The notes beneath the pieces were generated by a model that ran no database searches, had not been told where the DNA came from, and saw nothing but the letters and a program-made list of their open reading frames with translations. A stretch of 53,356 nucleotides of DNA from DATJMJ01 sp035503975 (GTDB lineage Bacteria > Actinomycetota > Acidimicrobiia > Acidimicrobiales > Palsa-688). The stretch lies in contig DATJST010000312.1 of the NCBI GenBank assembly GCA_035503975.1, forward strand, positions 1 through 53,356, read 5' to 3'. Of the stretch, positions 49,167 to 53,356 are shown piece by piece. The translations under genes were made by a program, and so were the position numbers. The number at the start of each line of letters is the position of its first letter. Position 1 is the stretch's first letter.

Positions 49167-50363
49167 ATGACTGAGGCACTAATCGTTGGCGCGCTACGCA
49201 CGCCGCTCGGCAAGGGAAGAGCGAGCGGGGCCCTGGCTGGGGTGCACCCCGTAGACCTGCTCGCCCATACGCTCAAGGCTTTGGTCGAGCGGGCCGGTGT
49301 CGAACCCTCCCGCATCGACGACGTGATCATTGGTTGCCTCGGCCAGAACTCGGAGCAGTCGCTGAACGTCGCCCGCAACGCGGTGCTAGCCGCAGGGTTC
49401 CCCGAGCGCGTGCCAGGCACGACCATCGACCGCCAGTGCGGCTCCTCCCAGCAGGCCCTGCATTTCGCCGCCCAAGGCGTCCTCGCCGGCTGCTATGACT
49501 TGGTCATCGCCGGGGGCGTCGAGTCGATGAGCCGTGTCCCGATGGGTTCTTCGGTCCAGGGCGCGAGCGACTTTGGTGCTGGCATCACCTCCCGCTACCC
49601 AGATGGTCTCGTGCCCCAGGGGATCTCTGCCGAGCTGATCACTGCTCGCTGGGGCCTTTCGCGCCGGGACTTGGACGAATACGCCCTGCGTTCGCACCAG
49701 CTCGCCGCCGCGGCCCGCGACGACGGCCGCTTGGCGGCCGAGATCGCCCCCGTCAAGGCGGCACAACTTGACGGCACGATCGTCGAGGTGACGGCCGACG
49801 AAGGCATCCGCGACACCAGCTCGTTGGACGCGCTGGCCGGGTTGCGGCCGGCGTTTTACACCGACGACCTCGCCCGGAGGTTCCCCCAGGTGACATGGTC
49901 GGTCACGGCGGGCAACAGTTCGCAGATCACCGACGGGGCCAGCGCGGTGCTGCTCGCCAGCACGGCTACCGCCGCCAGCCTTGGGCTGCGGCCGCGAGCG
50001 CGGGTCGCCCACATGGTCGTGGAAGGCGATGACCCGCTCTACATGCTCACCGCCGTGATCCCAGCCACCCGCAAGCTCCTCGACCGCGCCGGCTTGCGCC
50101 TACAAGACGTGGACTACTTCGAAGTCAACGAGGCCTTTGCATCAGTGGTACTGGCCTGGGCGGCCGATGTGGGTGCCGACCTCGATCGCGTCAACACCCG
50201 GGGCGGCGCAATTGCCATCGGGCACCCGCTCGGTGCTTCGGGCACCCGCCTGCTCGGCTCGCTCGTCGCCACCTTGGAAGAGCGGGACGGGCGCTACGGG
50301 GTGCAGCTCATGTGCGAAGGCGGCGGGATGGCGAACGCCACCCTGATCGAGCGCCTTGCTTAG
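49167..50363 (+). CDS. Thiolase (acetyl-CoA C-acyltransferase)
   Basis: This enzyme joins or cleaves acyl-CoA chains by two carbons, in fatty-acid beta-oxidation or acetoacetyl-CoA formation. The 398 residues carry all thiolase catalytic sites: nucleophile C91 in IDRQCGSSQQAL, NEAFA, H353 in GGAIAIGHPLGASG and C383 in CEGGGMANA. The start, ALIVGALRTPLGKGRASGAL, and the length are those of the tetrameric degradative/biosynthetic thiolase class. The neighbours do not include other beta-oxidation genes, so the pathway is not set. ATG 49167 is used because it directly opens the conserved N-terminus. The gene faces the lipoprotein at 50.5 kb, and a hairpin repeat lies between them. Confidence 0.92.
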   Translation: MTEALIVGALRTPLGKGRASGALAGVHPVDLLAHTLKALVERAGVEPSRIDDVIIGCLGQNSEQSLNVARNAVLAAGFPERVPGTTIDRQCGSSQQALHFAAQGVLAGCYDLVIAGGVESMSRVPMGSSVQGASDFGAGITSRYPDGLVPQGISAELITARWGLSRRDLDEYALRSHQLAAAARDDGRLAAEIAPVKAAQLDGTIVEVTADEGIRDTSSLDALAGLRPAFYTDDLARRFPQVTWSVTAGNSSQITDGASAVLLASTATAASLGLRPRARVAHMVVEGDDPLYMLTAVIPATRKLLDRAGLRLQDVDYFEVNEAFASVVLAWAADVGADLDRVNTRGGAIAIGHPLGASGTRLLGSLVATLEERDGRYGVQLMCEGGGMANATLIERLA

Positions 50364-50474
50364 ACGTGCCAACCACGAGCCGGCGTTGCCGGCTCGCGTT
50401 ATTGCGCGCGGCTCAGGCTAGGCGTGCCAACCACGAACCGGGGTTGCCGGCTCGCGCTGCAGTGCGCGGCTCAG
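50364..50474. repeat. 53-bp direct repeat containing hairpins
   Basis: Two imperfect copies of a 53-base unit occupy 50364-50416 and 50422-50474; they share CGTGCCAACCACGA and TTGCCGGCTCGCG. The second runs into the end of the lipoprotein gene. Each copy carries an inverted repeat. Confidence 0.8.
50377..50397. terminator. Bidirectional terminator-like hairpin
   Basis: CGAGCCGGC and GCCGGCTCG make a perfect nine-base stem with a GTT loop, 13 bases after the thiolase stop. It can serve both convergent genes. No T run is present. Confidence 0.5.
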
Positions 50475-51667
50475 CGCAAGCCTGAGCCCCAAAAGGCCGC
50501 AGCGCCGAAGTTGTACACGTTGCCGTCCGCCCCGAGCAGCCAATAGCCCTGACCCGAGGGCGTCGCCGCCATGCTCGTCACGGGGGCTGAGACGACCTGC
50601 TGGTTGGCGGGCACGCCACCGTAGTAGACCGCGTCCCCCGTCGTTATGACGCTGCCGTCCGGCTCAACCTGCCAAGTCCCGTTGCCGCTTGGCGTGACTG
50701 CGGTGCCGACCGTTGGGCCCGACATCTGGTAGCCGGGCCCCGCAGCCGCGAGGAAGCCACCGGGGTAGTCGTAGACCGCGGCATCGAACGAAGAGGTGAC
50801 GACGTAGCCGCCCGCGGGGCGGGTAGCGATGGCGTCGAAGGGTGCGAACTGCGGCCCCGGCATGCCGTAGACCTTGGCGGAGCCGAAGCCGAAAACACGC
50901 CCATCGCTGCTGAGGAGCAGGTACCCGTTGCCGGTGGGAGTCGTGGCTATGCCGGTGACGGGCGCCAGCGGCGCCGACCGGAGCGAGCCGTAGTCGCGAG
51001 CATCACCAAAGGCGTACACGTGACCGGTTGCCGTCACCAACCAGTAACCCTGCGCGTCATGGGTGTGCGCCATACCTACGACAGGCGAGGACAAGTGGTC
51101 GCCGCTCGTTACCGAACCGAACCAGCCCGCGTCGCCGAAGCGGGTGACGGCCCCGTCTGCCTGCAGCAGCCAGTAACCACCGCCGTCCAAAGTGGGGACG
51201 ATATCCACATACTTCTTGCTGTTATCCCGACGGCTCTCCCCGCCTGCGGGGGCTGGCGCGGTCACGTCGAAGGCAGCGCTCAGCGCAGCATGGCCATTGC
51301 AGTCCGGGGCCACAAGCTCGTAGCGCCCAGGCACTACCGGTGCGCCTCTGCCCTGCGTCCCGGTGTAGCCCAAATAGGAAGGGACGAGCAAAGTGGCCGA
51401 CCAAGTGCCCTTGGCGGTGAGCGGGACATCCATCACGCTCGCCGGCCCGTCAGCGCCACTGGCAGCGCCAGCGGCGGCCTCGAACCTGATGTCCAAACCC
51501 GCCGTCGGCGAGCAGCCCTGGCCGGCATCGCCCGTGGCTCGCAGCAAGGTGCCAGGCTCCCCCGATCGGGCCGACAACTTTATGAACGTGGACGGCCCCG
51601 AAGAGCACGACACGCAGAGGACCGCCAGTAGGGCCAGGCTCCCGGCGGCCGCGGCTCTTTTCATCAT
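50471..51667 (-). CDS. Lipoprotein with GYWL/FGDA beta-propeller repeats (paralog)
   Basis: The 398-residue product starts ATG ATG at 51667. Its signal peptide is KRAAAAGSLALLAVLCVSCS, with the lipobox VSC. An Ig-like domain (FIKLSARSGEPGTLLRATGD, YELVAPDCNGHAALSAAFDV) and five propeller repeats follow (GGGYWLLQADGAVTRFGDAG, AQGYWLVTATGHVYAFGDAR, and a final GYWLLGADGNVYNFGAA). This is the same plan as the lipoprotein at 37.9 kb. It starts eight bases after the stop of the Wzt-like ATPase gene and is therefore in that operon, so it is likely to be a surface component of the polysaccharide export system. A longer open frame to 51778 adds a segment with no signal-peptide features. Confidence 0.78.
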   Translation of the reverse strand: MMKRAAAAGSLALLAVLCVSCSSGPSTFIKLSARSGEPGTLLRATGDAGQGCSPTAGLDIRFEAAAGAASGADGPASVMDVPLTAKGTWSATLLVPSYLGYTGTQGRGAPVVPGRYELVAPDCNGHAALSAAFDVTAPAPAGGESRRDNSKKYVDIVPTLDGGGYWLLQADGAVTRFGDAGWFGSVTSGDHLSSPVVGMAHTHDAQGYWLVTATGHVYAFGDARDYGSLRSAPLAPVTGIATTPTGNGYLLLSSDGRVFGFGSAKVYGMPGPQFAPFDAIATRPAGGYVVTSSFDAAVYDYPGGFLAAAGPGYQMSGPTVGTAVTPSGNGTWQVEPDGSVITTGDAVYYGGVPANQQVVSAPVTSMAATPSGQGYWLLGADGNVYNFGAAAFWGSGLR

Positions 51668-51674
51668 GGTCGGC

Positions 51675-52868
51675 CTAAGGACCGTAGGACCACGCCCCTC
51701 CGAACGAGACGATGCCCGCCTGCTCGGTTGGGCCCTTGCGGTCCACGTCGATGCGCAATATGTTGCGGCGCACGTCATAGGGGTGCGCCATCATGTAGTC
51801 GGTGACCGACGCGGTTATGTCATAAGTGTTCGGCAGGAGCGGCAGGTGGGGGATGCGCAGGTCGACCCAGCCGCTGCCGTCGAGCTTTTCGGGCACGTCT
51901 TCGCCCTCGCGCGTCGAGGGCTCGCTTATCACGACACCTTGCAGGGTGAGGAAGCTGACCGAGAAGACCGGTCGCGGCACGGGTTCGGTGGTGTTGTACC
52001 AGAGCCGTACCGTCATGGGCTCGCCGCTGCCGATACGGGTCACTTGGCGGCCATCGCGGTCAAGCATTTCCACCCGTTCGATACGGGCTTCACCCGAGCC
52101 CCACCGGTCGCCGCGCTCGGTCGGCCGGTGCTCGGCGAGGACTATCGAGCCCGTGTAGGCCTCGACCACATCGCGGGGGTTGCCGTCGGCCATCTTCTTG
52201 CCCTTTTTGAACCAGATGGCGTGGTCGCACATAGTGACGACGGACTGCATCGAATGCGACACGATGATAACGGTCTTACCGTTGGCTTTGAGCTCGGCGA
52301 AGCGTTCCAGGCACTTGCGCTGGAAAGCCTCGTCACCGACCGCCAGGACTTCGTCAACGAGCAGCACGTCAGGCTCGACGTTGATGGCTACCGAGAACCC
52401 CAGGCGCACGTACATGCCAGACGAATAGTTCTTCACTGGCTCGTCGATGAACCGGCCGATCCCTGCGAAATCGACGATGCTATCGAAACGCGCTTGGAGC
52501 TCCTTGGTCTTCAGGCCCAGGATGGCGCCGTTCAAGAAGACGTTCTCACGGCCGGTGAGCTCGGGGTGGAAGCCGGCACCGAGCTCCAAGAGGGCTGACA
52601 GTTTGCCCGTAGTAGTGACCGAGCCGCCGTCCGGCTTGAGGATCTTCGCCAGGCACTTGAGCATGGTTGACTTGCCCGAGCCGTTCTCTCCGATCAGGCC
52701 GGTAGTCGAACCCTGGTAAACCTCGAAACTTATGTCGTCGAGAGCCCAGAAAATGTCCACCCGGGCCCGGCGGCGGCGCATGACCGCGCCTTTCAGGGTG
52801 GCGTTACGCTCGCGGTAAAGCCGGTACTTCTTGGATACGTGGTCCACGACCACAACTGGGGCTCCCAA
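51675..52868 (-). CDS. ABC transporter ATPase, Wzt/TagH type
   Basis: This 397-residue ATPase powers export of a surface polysaccharide. The nucleotide-binding domain has Walker A GENGSGKST (60-68), the signature YSSGMYVRLGF (148-158), Walker B DVLLVDEVLAVGD (167-179) and the H-loop VIIVSHSMQSV. The N-terminal VSKKYRLY is typical of KpsT/Wzt. From about residue 240 a C-terminal Wzt-like carbohydrate-binding domain follows (WGSGEARIERVEMLDRDGR, VRLWYNTTEPVPRPVFSVSF), which in Wzt recognises the capped glycan end. TTG 52868 lies four bases after the permease stop and has GGAGGAG upstream. The longer frame to 52982 would overlap the permease gene and lacks family features. Confidence 0.9.
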   Translation of the reverse strand: MGAPVVVVDHVSKKYRLYRERNATLKGAVMRRRRARVDIFWALDDISFEVYQGSTTGLIGENGSGKSTMLKCLAKILKPDGGSVTTTGKLSALLELGAGFHPELTGRENVFLNGAILGLKTKELQARFDSIVDFAGIGRFIDEPVKNYSSGMYVRLGFSVAINVEPDVLLVDEVLAVGDEAFQRKCLERFAELKANGKTVIIVSHSMQSVVTMCDHAIWFKKGKKMADGNPRDVVEAYTGSIVLAEHRPTERGDRWGSGEARIERVEMLDRDGRQVTRIGSGEPMTVRLWYNTTEPVPRPVFSVSFLTLQGVVISEPSTREGEDVPEKLDGSGWVDLRIPHLPLLPNTYDITASVTDYMMAHPYDVRRNILRIDVDRKGPTEQAGIVSFGGAWSYGP

Positions 52869-52872
52869 GCTT

Positions 52873-53355
52873 CTACAGCTCCTCCGGCAGGCGGCTCTCG
52901 TACTTGCGGAAGACTGCCAGCCCGATGATAAATGTGGCCACCGCCCACGCGACCAGGTACAGGCAGTCGTACCAGGAGACATTGGCGTGTATGACGGCGA
53001 ACACGTGCTGGACGACGGTGTGGGCCGGAATTGTCTGGAAATGTGAGCCTATCTTGACCCGTTCGGCCGGGACCAGTTGGGGTGGCAGGCTGAACTCTTG
53101 CATGTGGGTCGACGAGGGCAAGCTGCCGTTGTACATGAACTGCTGGAAGGCCAGCACCGCGTCGGTCATCGGGTTGGCCTTGAAAATACCGCCGAGGGAG
53201 ATCGTGTGGCCGAGGAGGTGGACGTACTTGGCCGGGCTGAAAGTGCCTGTAGAACCGTTGAGGCCGCCGCCCACGATGTAGTAAGGGTAGGCCACGGGGG
53301 TGAGGAACATCCAGATGAAGAACAGGATCCCCGAGAAATGCTGGATGTCCCTGTA
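52873..53355 (-). CDS. ABC-2 type permease, 5' truncated
   Basis: The frame is open to the right window edge, so about the first 110-130 residues are missing. The visible part starts YRDIQHFSGILFFIWMFLTP, the conserved segment of polysaccharide exporters of the Wzm/TagG family, and continues with VAYPYYIVGG. An external loop of about 80 residues follows (LLGHTISLGGIFKANPMTDA, VLAFQQFMYNG), then a last helix (YLVAWAVATFIIGLAVFRKY). The loop is longer than usual for the family. It partners the ATPase 4 bases downstream to export a surface glycan. Confidence 0.87.
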   Translation of the reverse strand, partial: YRDIQHFSGILFFIWMFLTPVAYPYYIVGGGLNGSTGTFSPAKYVHLLGHTISLGGIFKANPMTDAVLAFQQFMYNGSLPSSTHMQEFSLPPQLVPAERVKIGSHFQTIPAHTVVQHVFAVIHANVSWYDCLYLVAWAVATFIIGLAVFRKYESRLPEEL

Positions 53356-53356
53356 A

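Noticed and set aside
1..53356. tRNA or rRNA genes
   Set aside because: I looked for T-loop-like GGTTCGA-type sequences and conserved rRNA stretches and found only chance matches inside coding frames.

Overview
The window comes from a high-GC actinobacterium, most likely of the class Acidimicrobiia. That is an inference. It rests on very high GC, abundant GTG and TTG starts, secreted proteins with long Thr-rich linkers, and two lipoproteins built from Gly-Tyr-Trp-Leu plus Phe-Gly-Asp-Ala repeats, an architecture I associate with Acidimicrobiia. At least eight genes start exactly 6 or 7 bases after a TANNNT-like -10 box, the pattern of leaderless mRNAs. I found no rRNA, tRNA, CRISPR array or insertion sequence. 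Both end genes are cut by the window edges: ftsX on the left and an ABC-2 permease on the right.

Layout. 1-4.0 kb: the end of ftsX, a GH15 glycosidase, a STAS anti-sigma antagonist, a group 2 truncated globin and a small DUF732-like lipoprotein. 4.0-7.2 kb, minus strand: a membrane protein, a kinase-fold protein that has lost its catalytic residues, and a zinc-ribbon protein with a degenerate FHA-like domain. 7.4-13.8 kb: a diacylglycerol-kinase-family lipid kinase, a pirin, a ROK regulator, a Thr-rich secreted protein, a 62-aa protein, a PHP-domain protein and a GYD protein. 13.9-21.5 kb: a large LuxR-type ATPase regulator, a DUF4242-like protein, an ECF-type sigma factor and the hydantoinase pair hyuA-hyuB (4-base overlap).

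21.5-26.4 kb: a GT-C-like membrane protein, then a di-iron ferritin-like/DUF362 fusion overlapping by 10 bases with a SAM methyltransferase. This is the most unusual metabolic unit here. 26.5-32.1 kb, minus strand: PPK2, a free-standing Clp N-domain protein with a zinc ribbon, an AbiEi/DUF559-type protein, and a 718-residue Thr-rich membrane-anchored protein. 32.4-36.2 kb: a conserved hypothetical, an M16 catalytic/non-catalytic peptidase pair (ATGA overlap) and a likely small secreted protein. 36.2-41.3 kb, minus strand: a GT39-like glycosyltransferase, a propeller lipoprotein and a NarL-type two-component system, the last divergent from an MMPL transporter at 41.5 kb. 43.7-50.4 kb: a DUF885 metallopeptidase, a HAD hydrolase, a DNA methyltransferase with an extra C-terminal domain, a TetR repressor divergent from a SAM methyltransferase across a perfect 24-bp palindrome, and a thiolase. 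50.5-53.4 kb, minus strand: an ABC-2 permease, a Wzt-like ATPase and a second propeller lipoprotein in one operon.

How genes work together. The permease and ATPase form a surface-polysaccharide exporter, and the propeller lipoprotein behind them is probably an outer-surface partner. Its paralog at 38 kb sits beside a glycosyltransferase, which points the same way. The TetR gene and its neighbour share one operator/promoter. The sensor kinase and response regulator are translationally coupled and may control the divergent MMPL transporter. The M16 pair should form one heterodimeric protease. Many remaining genes look like single-gene transcription units. All functions are read from sequence motifs and none was tested against a database.
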